Positions 43,175 through 51,244 of a stretch of 64,000 nt of DNA are shown in pieces. The notes beneath the pieces are model-generated. The model was given only the letters and a program-made list of their open reading frames with translations. It had not been told where the DNA came from and searched no databases. Numbering within the stretch: position 1 is the first letter of the stretch; each line of letters begins with the position of its first letter. This DNA comes from Alkalinema sp. CACIAM 70d (GTDB taxonomy: Bacteria > Cyanobacteriota > Cyanobacteriia > Leptolyngbyales > Leptolyngbyaceae), in assembly GCA_002148405.1 (NCBI GenBank), contig MUGG01000073.1, forward strand, positions 1 to 64,000, written 5' to 3'. A program made the position numbers and the translations under genes.

Positions 43175-46100
43175 TTAAGAGCCTGCGAGAATAACTTGTT
43201 CAATGATTTGAGCGATTTGCTGAGATGAAATACCGCCTTGAGGCGTATCGTGAGTCTCAATTAAAACACCATTTTTTCCGCCACCTTCTTGATAGGGAAG
43301 AATGTCATGTCTTCTATACCAAGCTTTTTTGCCCTCCCACCGGGTTTGATATTCGGGTTGATGTAGAACTCCGCAATGCTCCCAATAGTAGGTCATACCA
43401 GATTCTTCATCCTCGATCGTGAAATCGGGAAAACGTGTTACACCGCCCATTGAGAGGGCTTTCTCGTAGGTATAATCAATGCCTTTGGCAGCCAATTGGT
43501 CGGCGATGATAACCTCGGATTTTGAACGGACGGCTTCGCCACGAGAGGTTCGATGAATTAGGTATTCTTCGAGAAAGCGGCTTTCTAATCGCTGAGTCTT
43601 CCCACCGGAAGGAGCAACTGGCACCTGAACTTCGACAAGATTTGGCTTATGGAATAAATTGGTCAGACGACGTGCTGTGTCTGAAAAAATATCTGAACTA
43701 TATTTCCTTAGATCAGATCGATCGCCTTGGTGCAGAATGATTACCCGATCTCGTTGTCTGGTTAGGGCTGTGTATAGAAGCTCTCTGGATAAAAGGCGAC
43801 AAGGATTGGGGAGGACGAGAATGACGCGCTTAAATTCACTACCTTGGGCTTTATGAACAGTTAAAGCGTAGGCAAGTTCTAAGGACGGTTGCGATTCTTC
43901 ACCGAAATCTGAGTCGCTGAATTTATACTTAAACTTTGGCTGCGACGAAAATTCAACTTCCAATTCCCAAGGTAAACCTGGATAGCCTGATTGAGGTCTT
44001 TTGAATTGACCATTAACGATACCAAGCTCACCATTGGCAATATACTGTTCTGATCCTTGTGGAGGGTAAACCTTATAGCGACGGTGATTATACGAATTGA
44101 TCACTTTATCACCGTAGACAATCTGCTCTTCACCCATAGGTTTAGGCGTTTTACGGAATTTGGCTTGTGCCATTTCGATCACTTTTGCTTTGAATTTTTT
44201 GTGAATCAAGCGATTGATCTCAGCAACACCGTGAACTTGACCGCGTACTGGCGATAGAATTTGCCAATTGTCTACAGCAGCAGAGGAGCCTGTATTGAAG
44301 TAGACATATCCCTTATCTTCTTGGCCACCTAGTTGAATGTCAAAATTCAGGGAGTCTTCTGGGCCTTTCAAATTCAGTTCCTCAACGAGGATTTGAATTA
44401 ATTTGTCATTGAATTCTTCCGGGCTTTCCCAGGATTCAAAGCGGATAAAATCGATAGCTTCAGGCTTCGTCACAATTTCAAATACATCGTCTTCACCAGG
44501 GGTGATAGATCGACCGCTAAACCAACTAGCTAGCTGTAAATCAGCTCGGTTTGTACCTTGTTGTCTTCGCAGGATGGTGAGTTCTGTATAGCTCTTTGCG
44601 ACACAAGGGAAACGGGTTTCCACGTCGTCTGGTTGCAGCCGATTCACAATATCAACGAAGGGGCGGCCCGGGCCAATGGGCGGCAACTGTCGCGGATCAC
44701 CTACAAGAATTAGGCGCTTTACACCTTTGAGCGCATCTAATAAAGCGGCGAGCATCTCCTCAGTTAGCATGGAGGCTTCATCAACAATTACTGTATCGGC
44801 TGTATCCATAGCTGGTTGAGAAGACAGTCTATAGCGAGTAGTTTGAGGATCATAGCGATCGCAGCTATTGAGAAATTGCGCGATCGTATAAGCCTTGCTG
44901 TTGGTAGACTGCGTCATTTTGACGCTAGCTTTGCCTGTAGGGGCTAATAGCAACACACCTCCGGCTGCGATATCTGGATGGTTGCACAATACCGAGAGCA
45001 GGGTTGTTTTACCTGTACCAGCTTGACCAATTAGTAGAGAGAATCGGGCTTCTGCGAGTTCTTTGAGAACCGCAGCTTTTTCGAGCCGTGCTCGTTGTTC
45101 CAATTCATCTAGCGCTGATTCATCTGGCGCTGATTTATTCTGTTGGTTAACCTTGAGGAGATACTGATTTAAGCAGTTTGCCCAATCTGTCTTGATTTCA
45201 TGTCGTCGCCCTTCGATGCGCTTAATGACGGCTTGACGAATGACTTGGCCCATCTTGGCTAAACGGGTGAGTTGATAAGCCTTGGTGCCATCTTTGAAGG
45301 ATGTTGACTCAATCTCGCCTGCAAAGAAATCTTCGGCAACGAGCATACTATCTGAGGTGACTTCGCAAGTGGGTTGAAGGGGCAATTCACGAATTTTGGT
45401 AATGATTACATCTTGGGACAGTAGGGTATTACCTTCGCTAGCAGCGGTTTCGAGGATGGATAGAGAGAAAGCACGGATACGGCGTTCGTCCAAGCCGGAA
45501 GTTAGAGCTGACGGTGCAGGCAGGGGATGTTTAGTGCAGATAGCAGGTTCTGGGAAGACGCCTCGATCGATCGTCCAAATACTCACCGGATTGACTGTAT
45601 AGATCGTTTTTTCAAAAATGAGATAGGGATTTTGGAGCAGTTCTGCATCGGTACATTCGATGCCTGCTTTTTTACGTTTTTGTTCAACCCAAAGCATTTT
45701 GGCTTGCTCAGGAGTGATCTCAAAGCGGCTCAGAAGTTGCAGTAGTGCTTTCCGCTCTGGAGTGAGTTTTTGCCAAGTTTTCTGGAGTAGCGGATTAATT
45801 TGGGTGGCGAGATCTTTGGGTAGATATGCTTGAGGATCGTTGAATAGCCGATCGATTAAAGGCCAGGGATCTTCGTTATCGCTGAGTTTTGCGGCGACTT
45901 CACGGGCGATGAAGGTGCCAAGGTCGATGCCCAAGGCACAGAGCACTGCGCCAAGTCCAGGGCAAGGGCCGCGCATTTTCCAGAGTTCGGCGAGTCTGGC
46001 ATCAATCCATTTCAGACAGCGTTCCCAGGGGCCGGGGAGATGGTGCTCGATCGATTTGCGAAGGGAAACGGCACAGGCAAGTAAGGCTGCGATCGCGCCG

Positions 46101-46963
46101 TCGTGGGTGACGTGTTCAGTGGTGTAGGAGAATTCTTCAATGCGATCGTTAGGGGCGTAGGCAGCGATGATGGCAGGGTTGAAGCTGGGGTCTTGTTCTG
46201 CTTTGGCGAGGGCAGCATGATAGGGCAGGAGGAAGCCATCCTCAAAGTTAGGGCGAATGGAGTGTGAAACCATCCTTTCCCATAGAATGGAGCGCAGTTT
46301 GCCATTTCCTTGTTCAGAATATTTATATTCAGTGCAGGGGCCTATGTGTTTGACGCGACCAACACCGATGAGGATACGGATACCACTTGTCTCTTCGATG
46401 AATGGTACTTGTTTGGCGTAGAAGAAGCAAAGTGAGGTTTCGGGGTGTATGGGTTTATAGAATGCGTCGAGGGTGGCTTGTTGATTTTTGTAGTCTTGAA
46501 GCCAGGTAGTTTTGAAGGGAAGCCGTGGTTCCCGATCGGGGTCGTAGGGAATGGTGTAGGTTTGTTGATGCTGTTTGATTTCAGTCGTGAGCAGCCAGCG
46601 GAAAGGGATGGCGGGTGCGGCATAGGCGGGATGGCGTAGGGGGGTTTCGAGGAAGTGCCCGTGGGTTTTGGTGGAGGTTTTGACGTAGGGATGCTGGGCG
46701 GGTTTGATGAATTCAAAGGGGGCCATGAAGGTGGCGCGTTCAGAGACGCAGGGAGGCCATTGCTGGGGATCCAAATCTTGGATGGATTTGCCTGCAATAG
46801 CGGCTTCGGCAGTTTCGTTTTTATTTTGAGCAATATTCCGGAGTTTGAGGCAAGCACCATTGAGTTGCGGGGCGGTGCAAATGCTGCCGTTCCACGCATT
46901 ATCATGCCAGGGTACACGAATAGAAATGTGACGTAGTATAGCGTTCCCTAGATTGCTAGACAT
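43175..46963 (-). CDS. RecD-like helicase with C-terminal PD-(D/E)XK nuclease-like domain
   Basis: The protein is 1262 aa. Residues 1-600 are an N-terminal region with no domain I recognise, including a Cys-poor helical part (about 290-450). The superfamily 1B (RecD/TraA-like) core has Walker A at 646-653 (GQAGTGKT), LLLAPTGKAS, VDEAS at 727-731, VGDPRQLPPIGPGRPF, and the late motif ALTVHKAQGSEFKRV with YTALTRQRDRV. The C-terminal ~110 residues carry RSKSEVIIADQL, RFPDFTIEDEESG and TYYWEHCG, the pattern of a PD-(D/E)XK nuclease (PD...E). It would couple 5'-3' DNA translocation to cleavage. It lies just after a leftover methylase 3' end. A stand-alone RecD2 housekeeping role is less likely given the fused nuclease. 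Confidence 0.85.
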   Translation of the reverse strand: MSSNLGNAILRHISIRVPWHDNAWNGSICTAPQLNGACLKLRNIAQNKNETAEAAIAGKSIQDLDPQQWPPCVSERATFMAPFEFIKPAQHPYVKTSTKTHGHFLETPLRHPAYAAPAIPFRWLLTTEIKQHQQTYTIPYDPDREPRLPFKTTWLQDYKNQQATLDAFYKPIHPETSLCFFYAKQVPFIEETSGIRILIGVGRVKHIGPCTEYKYSEQGNGKLRSILWERMVSHSIRPNFEDGFLLPYHAALAKAEQDPSFNPAIIAAYAPNDRIEEFSYTTEHVTHDGAIAALLACAVSLRKSIEHHLPGPWERCLKWIDARLAELWKMRGPCPGLGAVLCALGIDLGTFIAREVAAKLSDNEDPWPLIDRLFNDPQAYLPKDLATQINPLLQKTWQKLTPERKALLQLLSRFEITPEQAKMLWVEQKRKKAGIECTDAELLQNPYLIFEKTIYTVNPVSIWTIDRGVFPEPAICTKHPLPAPSALTSGLDERRIRAFSLSILETAASEGNTLLSQDVIITKIRELPLQPTCEVTSDSMLVAEDFFAGEIESTSFKDGTKAYQLTRLAKMGQVIRQAVIKRIEGRRHEIKTDWANCLNQYLLKVNQQNKSAPDESALDELEQRARLEKAAVLKELAEARFSLLIGQAGTGKTTLLSVLCNHPDIAAGGVLLLAPTGKASVKMTQSTNSKAYTIAQFLNSCDRYDPQTTRYRLSSQPAMDTADTVIVDEASMLTEEMLAALLDALKGVKRLILVGDPRQLPPIGPGRPFVDIVNRLQPDDVETRFPCVAKSYTELTILRRQQGTNRADLQLASWFSGRSITPGEDDVFEIVTKPEAIDFIRFESWESPEEFNDKLIQILVEELNLKGPEDSLNFDIQLGGQEDKGYVYFNTGSSAAVDNWQILSPVRGQVHGVAEINRLIHKKFKAKVIEMAQAKFRKTPKPMGEEQIVYGDKVINSYNHRRYKVYPPQGSEQYIANGELGIVNGQFKRPQSGYPGLPWELEVEFSSQPKFKYKFSDSDFGEESQPSLELAYALTVHKAQGSEFKRVILVLPNPCRLLSRELLYTALTRQRDRVIILHQGDRSDLRKYSSDIFSDTARRLTNLFHKPNLVEVQVPVAPSGGKTQRLESRFLEEYLIHRTSRGEAVRSKSEVIIADQLAAKGIDYTYEKALSMGGVTRFPDFTIEDEESGMTYYWEHCGVLHQPEYQTRWEGKKAWYRRHDILPYQEGGGKNGVLIETHDTPQGGISSQQIAQIIEQVILAGS

Positions 46964-47080
46964 GGTAATACTCAGGGGGTTTGGTGCCTTTTAGTCAAGG
47001 TTGCCCGAATTCTGAGTAAAGTCACGCATTTTTCTAATTTGGGATATATTATCGGCTTTTGGGTAGGTAGGTAATTGTTT

Positions 47081-47172
47081 TTATGATGGTTGAAGGGCTT
47101 CAAAGTGTGCCCAGGCGGTGCGGTAGTCGGTGACTCGATCGTACTTATCAAACGGCGCAAGGTAGGTGAGGG
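47081..47172 (-). pseudogene. Remnant of the 3' end of a second methylase gene
   Basis: Read on the minus strand this codes TYLAPFDKYDRVTDYRTAWA then HFEALQPS and a TAA at 47081-47083. The C-terminus of the intact methylase part at 48866 reads TYHAPFDKCDRVTDYRTAWA then HFQALQT. At DNA level GTGTGCCCAGGC(G/A)GTGCGG and TAGTCGGTGACTC are shared. Only about 30 codons remain, and their upstream border is the truncated PIN-domain gene. The RecD-like gene follows 117 bases later. Confidence 0.8.
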
Positions 47173-47227
47173 CGCAATCAATGATCGATGGGTGATGGAA
47201 GGGGCATTATCTTGAGTACTTATTGGG

Positions 47228-47350
47228 TTAGGAGGAGTGTGGATGTATGAGCGGCTCTTGCAAAAGATTGAGCTGCTGTTGGGCTGATGGATAGAATCGA
47301 TCTTGACGATTGGCGAGGGCGATAAAAAATCCGGTATCAGCCAAAATCAT
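47228..47350 (-). pseudogene. Truncated VapC-like PIN-domain toxin
   Basis: The 40-codon frame starts with an ATG that overlaps the antitoxin stop (ATGA at 47347-47350). It reads MILADTGFFIALANRQDRFY, then PSAQQQLNLLQEPLIH. LADTGFFIALANR is the usual opening of PIN-domain VapC proteins, with the first catalytic Asp. Full VapC is about 130-140 aa, so the last two thirds with the other acidic residues are gone. The break joins it to the methylase remnant. It cannot be an active nuclease. Confidence 0.78.
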
Positions 47351-47610
47351 GGTGCTTGGTCTTGGGTTTGCGAAAGGATTTGGTGGGCGATTTCTTCGGA
47401 ATTGGCGGCAAGGTCTGGATCGTCTGCAATACAGCCAATAAAGTCACTGTTCCGAAGGCTGGCTAGGGGATCGGCTGTTTCTGTAGTTGATTGGGTGGGG
47501 TTGAGGTAGGCGGTCAGTTGGGTGAGGAGGTTATCGACTAGGGTGAGTTGAGCGATGTCTAGGTTGTTGAGTTTTTGGGTAATTCTTTGTTTGATTGAAG
47601 TTGCATCCAT
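47347..47610 (-). CDS. Antitoxin partner of the truncated PIN-domain toxin
   Basis: The ATG at 47610 (MDATSIKQRITQKLNNLDIA) follows a GGAG-type site; an upstream TTG-type extension to 47655 is unlikely. The 87-aa product has a helical N-terminal half (LTLVDNLLTQLTAYL) and a C-terminal part DPLASLRNSDFIGCIADDPD followed by LAANSEEIAHQIL. That ending is typical of small cyanobacterial antitoxins standing before VapC. It is intact although its toxin is truncated, so it may be an orphan on the way to decay or may still bind other toxins. Confidence 0.7.
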   Translation of the reverse strand: MDATSIKQRITQKLNNLDIAQLTLVDNLLTQLTAYLNPTQSTTETADPLASLRNSDFIGCIADDPDLAANSEEIAHQILSQTQDQAP

Positions 47611-47648
47611 TGATTTTTTCTCCTTTGATTTAATTTGAGAAGCGATTA

Positions 47649-47797
47649 ATACCAAATTGATTTATCAATGCTACAGATCCGATCCCCCCTAGCCCCCCTT
47701 AAAAAGGGGGAATTTAGTCAAATTCTTTCAAAGTCCCCCTTTTTAAGGGGGATTTAGGGGGATCGTCATGGGTTGCAATCACAGGTTGATTTGGTAT
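47649..47797. repeat. MITE-like element with nested palindromes, copy 2
   Basis: The outer ends are ATACCAAAT (47649-47657) and ATTTGGTAT (47789-47797), a perfect 9-base inverted repeat. Inside lies the nested palindrome GATCCCCCCTAG, CCCCCCTTAAAAAGGGGG, AATTTAGTCAAATTC, AAAGTCCCCCTTTTTAAGGG and GATTTAGGGGGATC (47678-47763). The inner part is closely related to 23445-23527. Its right end runs into the xisI-like gene and encodes that gene's last residues. Confidence 0.7.
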
Positions 47798-48137
47798 AAG
47801 AGACTGCAAATTCTGTGACTTGGCGACGATCGATGGATTTATAGGCGAGGACGATGTGATCTTTTGGGATGCCTGCGGCAACGAGTTCGTAGGCTACACC
47901 TTCTTCTGTGCCGTCGTGCTGAATCCAGATTTTGTGGCCGATAATATCGATGTGGATGAAGGGGCCATAGATGCGTCGTCCTTTCTGCCAACCTGTTTCG
48001 AGGAGAAGGTAGTGGTCACGATCGCGGTCAAAAATGAGTTCTTGCTGAATTTCGGGTTCAGGGGTGCTGACGAAGTTGGCGTATTCGGTTAAGACGGATT
48101 CGATGATTGATTGGTATTGTTTTTGTAAGGTATCCAT
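47766..48137 (-). CDS. xisI: XisI-family protein, C-terminus altered by a repeat element
   Basis: The 123-aa protein matches XisI (fdxN element excision controlling factor): MDTLQKQYQSIIESVLTEYA, ELIFDRDRDHYLLLETGWQK, GRRIYGPFIHIDIIGHKIWI, QHDGTEEGVAYELV and HIVLAYKSIDRRQVTEFAV. In Nostoc/Anabaena XisI works with XisH and XisF in excision of the fdxN element. XisH/XisI pairs are also spread through cyanobacteria with unknown roles. No recognisable XisH is next to it here. The family usually ends at about EFAV; the extra SYTKSTCDCNP is encoded by the end of the MITE-like repeat, so the element probably inserted at the 3' end. Confidence 0.85.
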   Translation of the reverse strand: MDTLQKQYQSIIESVLTEYANFVSTPEPEIQQELIFDRDRDHYLLLETGWQKGRRIYGPFIHIDIIGHKIWIQHDGTEEGVAYELVAAGIPKDHIVLAYKSIDRRQVTEFAVSYTKSTCDCNP

Positions 48138-48219
48138 TGATTTTGGGTTTTTGTCACAGGATCAGCAATTCCATTTAATGCCCTGTGTAGGTTGGGCTTC
48201 GCAAGGCTCAGGTGCAGTT

Positions 48220-48816
48220 CTAATTTTGCGCCAACCAAGCGAGAATGCCTAAGAGATGGTCTAAGGGTTGAAGCGGGATTTCCGTGGGTTCGATCGAGAC
48301 GGTTGAGCCGGAAAGTCGAATGAATTGCCACAGTAAGCCACTGGTGACAATGCCGTAGGTCTGGGGAATTTCTTGCTGCTTGTGCCGATTGAACTTTTGA
48401 GCGGCGACTAGCTCGGCAATGCATTGCCCCCAGCCATCGCGCAAGACTCCCTTCTTGGCCTCTACTACGGCGATGATGGGTGCTTTGATAATCAGTTGAT
48501 TGGGCGATCGAGAAATCAGAAAGTCGCAGATGCCGTTGAGTCCGAGGGCGCGATCGACGGTAAAGTCTTCACCGGAAAAGAGGCTGATCTGGTCTGTCAG
48601 GAGGGTTTCGAGTTCGAGGAGAATGGGTGCGATGAGGAATTCGGAGCGGGCTTTTTCGGAGACATTGCGTTTCGCTAGAACTAGTCCTCGTTCTAGGTAA
48701 CGGTTGAGTAAATCGCTGGGGGCGATCGGGGTGGTTTTGGGGAGAAAGGAGACTGCTTGTAACTGCAAATCAAAGCGGAGTTCGACTTCTTCGAGCGTAA
48801 AATTGCTGTAAGCCAT
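48220..48816 (-). CDS. PD-(D/E)XK nuclease-like protein of unknown role
   Basis: The ATG at 48816 (MAYSNFTLEEVELRFDLQLQ) is preferred over the longer frame to 48840; the product is 198 aa. A possible PD-(D/E)XK site is seen: GICDFLISRSP (the Asp), then IIAVVEAKKG (the ExK), then a helix with DGWGQCIAELVAAQKFN (the Gln often found after the core). The end is GLLWQFIRLSGSTVSI and a Leu-rich tail. Similar stand-alone proteins are very common in cyanobacteria and look like type I restriction subunit cores, but no function has been shown. It lies 49 bases after the methylase 3' part and 82 before the xisI-like gene, in the segment I infer to be inserted cargo. Confidence 0.72.
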   Translation of the reverse strand: MAYSNFTLEEVELRFDLQLQAVSFLPKTTPIAPSDLLNRYLERGLVLAKRNVSEKARSEFLIAPILLELETLLTDQISLFSGEDFTVDRALGLNGICDFLISRSPNQLIIKAPIIAVVEAKKGVLRDGWGQCIAELVAAQKFNRHKQQEIPQTYGIVTSGLLWQFIRLSGSTVSIEPTEIPLQPLDHLLGILAWLAQN

Positions 48817-48865
48817 CGTGACTGCCCCCAATGCTTGCACTGTACATTATAGAGCCGAGTTGGGA

Positions 48866-51244
48866 TTAGGTTTGGAGTGCCTGGAAGTGTGCCCAGGCAG
48901 TGCGGTAGTCGGTGACTCTGTCGCATTTATCAAACGGGGCGTGGTAGGTGATGGTGCGTTGGGTGGGGCCGCCGGGGAGGGTGTCGTCGGTGATGGTGAT
49001 TTGGACGGTGCCGGAGGTCATGTCTTTGATGTCTTCCCAGCCGATGATGCCTTTTTTGGGGTTGCCTTTGCGGGGGAGGCCGACGCCGACTAAGCCTTTG
49101 CTGGTGGTGAAGATGATGCGTCCGGTTTGGTCGTAGTAGGTTTCGCGTTCGTATTGTTGCATGACGGGGAATTGGACGCGGTAGAGGGTGATGAGTTCGT
49201 CGAGGGTGAGGCCGAGGGCGAGGGCGGCGAGGACATCGATTTCGACGAGGGCTTGGCGGCGGGCGTAGTCGGTGCGGAGGGCGCAGTGGCGCTGCCAGGT
49301 GGGGGTGAGGGATGACCAGAAGCTGTTGGGGAGGCGGGGGTCGGGTTTGCTCCAGGTGTCGGTGGTGAAGCTGGGGGAGAAGGTTTCGGCCCAGAGGTCG
49401 GCGTAGTGGGTGGTGAGGCAGTTGAGGGCGAGGGTGCGGAGGCGGATTTGAGATTTAAGGGCAAAGTTTTCTGGAACTAGGGGAAGTAGGCGGAGAATGT
49501 TTTGGTTGGCGTGTCCCATTCCAGTTGTTTTCACGAAAAAGTCAACGGGAATGCTGATAGCCATTGCTAAAAAATCAATTGTATTGATTTGATTTTGGAA
49601 AGTAGTTGCAATACAAGTATTAACATGACCAATTCCTTTGGGTGCCAGCATTGGAATAAATGTTCGTTCACCGGATTGACTTAACATTTCTCGGCTGACA
49701 ACTCGATAGAAATCAGTGACGGGTTGGTTGGTGCCCCAGGGGACGCAAGGGGTGCGGCGACGGTATTCGGTAGGGTCGCAGTCGGGGACGTAGTTGGTGC
49801 GCGGGAGGTAGTCGTCGGGGAGATGGGTGAGATCGAGGATGTCGTAGTCGCTGTTGAGTTTGCAAATTGCTCTAGGTGTTTTATTAAGTGGATTTCCAAC
49901 AAAAAAATGTGGGCCAGAAAGAATTAGTTCACTCGAATTGCCAGGAAATTGGGTATTACGCTGAATCGTGCCATCTTTCCTAACAGCATTTGTCTCGTCA
50001 AACATCACTGTTGCACAGTATTGTCCTTCAAGATTTCCAAGTCGTTGTTTTTGACGACTAAATCTTTCTAATACATCCACTAAATTTTGAGCATGGATTG
50101 CTGGAAGCCTGGATTCTGATGCTTTCACACCTTCTGCATCGTAGAGCTTTGCAAACAATTCTAGTGTGTCTAAATCAACACTAATGATTCGTGATGGATG
50201 CCCTTTTGTTTCCCACTTACCATCATTATTTTTAATTCCAGGAATTTCAGAACTAGGATTGGTTGAAAAACTCTCGAATATAGTTTTAGTAGCATAAAGA
50301 TTTGCTGCATGGACAAACCGAATCATATGACTGTCAAAAGTTTGAGAAAGTTTTTGGTAAATATTAACGCTAAATTTAGCATGGTGGTCAACATCACTGA
50401 AAAGATTGAACTCGTTGGCAAACTGAAAATGTCCCCGTAAGTAGTGATAAAGTACCGATCTTAAATTTCCACCTTTCGGATCGTCATAAACGCCCTCAGG
50501 ATGGAGAAAACCAGACACTCCCATAGCCTTGGTAAAGTCCCAAGCCTGCGGCAAGAAACACTTAAATAAATTCGTTTGACTCCCCTTCAACAACGGATAA
50601 TTCTGTACCGCATTCAAGAAATTCTGCGTTCCTTCCGCTTCCTCATACTCCTGATAGTAAGCCCCTTTCAAACCCATATCATTGGCAAATTCATCCTCCC
50701 GCCGCTTCGCCAACTCACTCGCCGACAACTTCCGCAACACAAACAACGGGTTCCGATCCCCCAACACATCCCCCTCACTCCACTCCACCTTCAACCAAGG
50801 CGGATTCCCCACCATCAAATCAAACCCACCCCGCTCCCGAAACACATCCGCAAACTCCAACTCCCAATGGAAAAACCGCTGCCGCGCCGCAATCTCCTCC
50901 ACAACCCGCAACCGGGGATAAAACACCCGCAACCGCTCCAAATCCACCAACCCATACCGCCGCAACTCCAACTCCCCCTGCCGCGCCTCCTGCGTCTCCG
51001 GAAACAACACCAACTGCGACTCCGCCGGAGCCAACATCTCCATCTCCCCCAAAATCGCCCCCACCTCCTGCAAAAACTGCTCCCGCGTCGGCAACTCCTC
51101 CGCCTGCTCGATCGGCCAAAACCACAACGCACACCAATAATCCATCACCAGCTTCAACCGCCGATACACCCCCGCATTCACCACCCCGATCGACCATTTT
51201 TCCTGGGCATAGATCTTATCCTTCATTTCCAACGTCGTCGGCAC
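48866..51244 (-). CDS. Adenine-specific DNA methylase, C-terminal part (NPPW motif)
   Basis: The frame starts at a GTG (51244) and encodes 792 aa. It contains the catalytic motif IV NPPW at about 147-150 (FDLMVGNPPWLKVEW), but no SAM-binding motif I. Motif I is in the overlapping upstream frame. The C-terminal half is like the target-recognition region of Eco57I/PglX-type methylases. Read one base out of step with the upstream frame, the sequence before the GTG (AGDGESAVPTTLEMKDKIYA) continues smoothly from the upstream protein. That points to one gene of about 1650 codons with a frameshift near 51261-51270. Alternatives are a true two-subunit enzyme or a sequence error. Its last 30 codons recur at 47081-47172. 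Confidence 0.8.
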   Translation of the reverse strand: MPTTLEMKDKIYAQEKWSIGVVNAGVYRRLKLVMDYWCALWFWPIEQAEELPTREQFLQEVGAILGEMEMLAPAESQLVLFPETQEARQGELELRRYGLVDLERLRVFYPRLRVVEEIAARQRFFHWELEFADVFRERGGFDLMVGNPPWLKVEWSEGDVLGDRNPLFVLRKLSASELAKRREDEFANDMGLKGAYYQEYEEAEGTQNFLNAVQNYPLLKGSQTNLFKCFLPQAWDFTKAMGVSGFLHPEGVYDDPKGGNLRSVLYHYLRGHFQFANEFNLFSDVDHHAKFSVNIYQKLSQTFDSHMIRFVHAANLYATKTIFESFSTNPSSEIPGIKNNDGKWETKGHPSRIISVDLDTLELFAKLYDAEGVKASESRLPAIHAQNLVDVLERFSRQKQRLGNLEGQYCATVMFDETNAVRKDGTIQRNTQFPGNSSELILSGPHFFVGNPLNKTPRAICKLNSDYDILDLTHLPDDYLPRTNYVPDCDPTEYRRRTPCVPWGTNQPVTDFYRVVSREMLSQSGERTFIPMLAPKGIGHVNTCIATTFQNQINTIDFLAMAISIPVDFFVKTTGMGHANQNILRLLPLVPENFALKSQIRLRTLALNCLTTHYADLWAETFSPSFTTDTWSKPDPRLPNSFWSSLTPTWQRHCALRTDYARRQALVEIDVLAALALGLTLDELITLYRVQFPVMQQYERETYYDQTGRIIFTTSKGLVGVGLPRKGNPKKGIIGWEDIKDMTSGTVQITITDDTLPGGPTQRTITYHAPFDKCDRVTDYRTAWAHFQALQT

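Noticed and set aside
46972..47181. A 69-codon minus-strand frame before the RecD-like gene
   Set aside because: It runs in the wrong frame over the methylase remnant at 47081-47172, which explains the sequence better.
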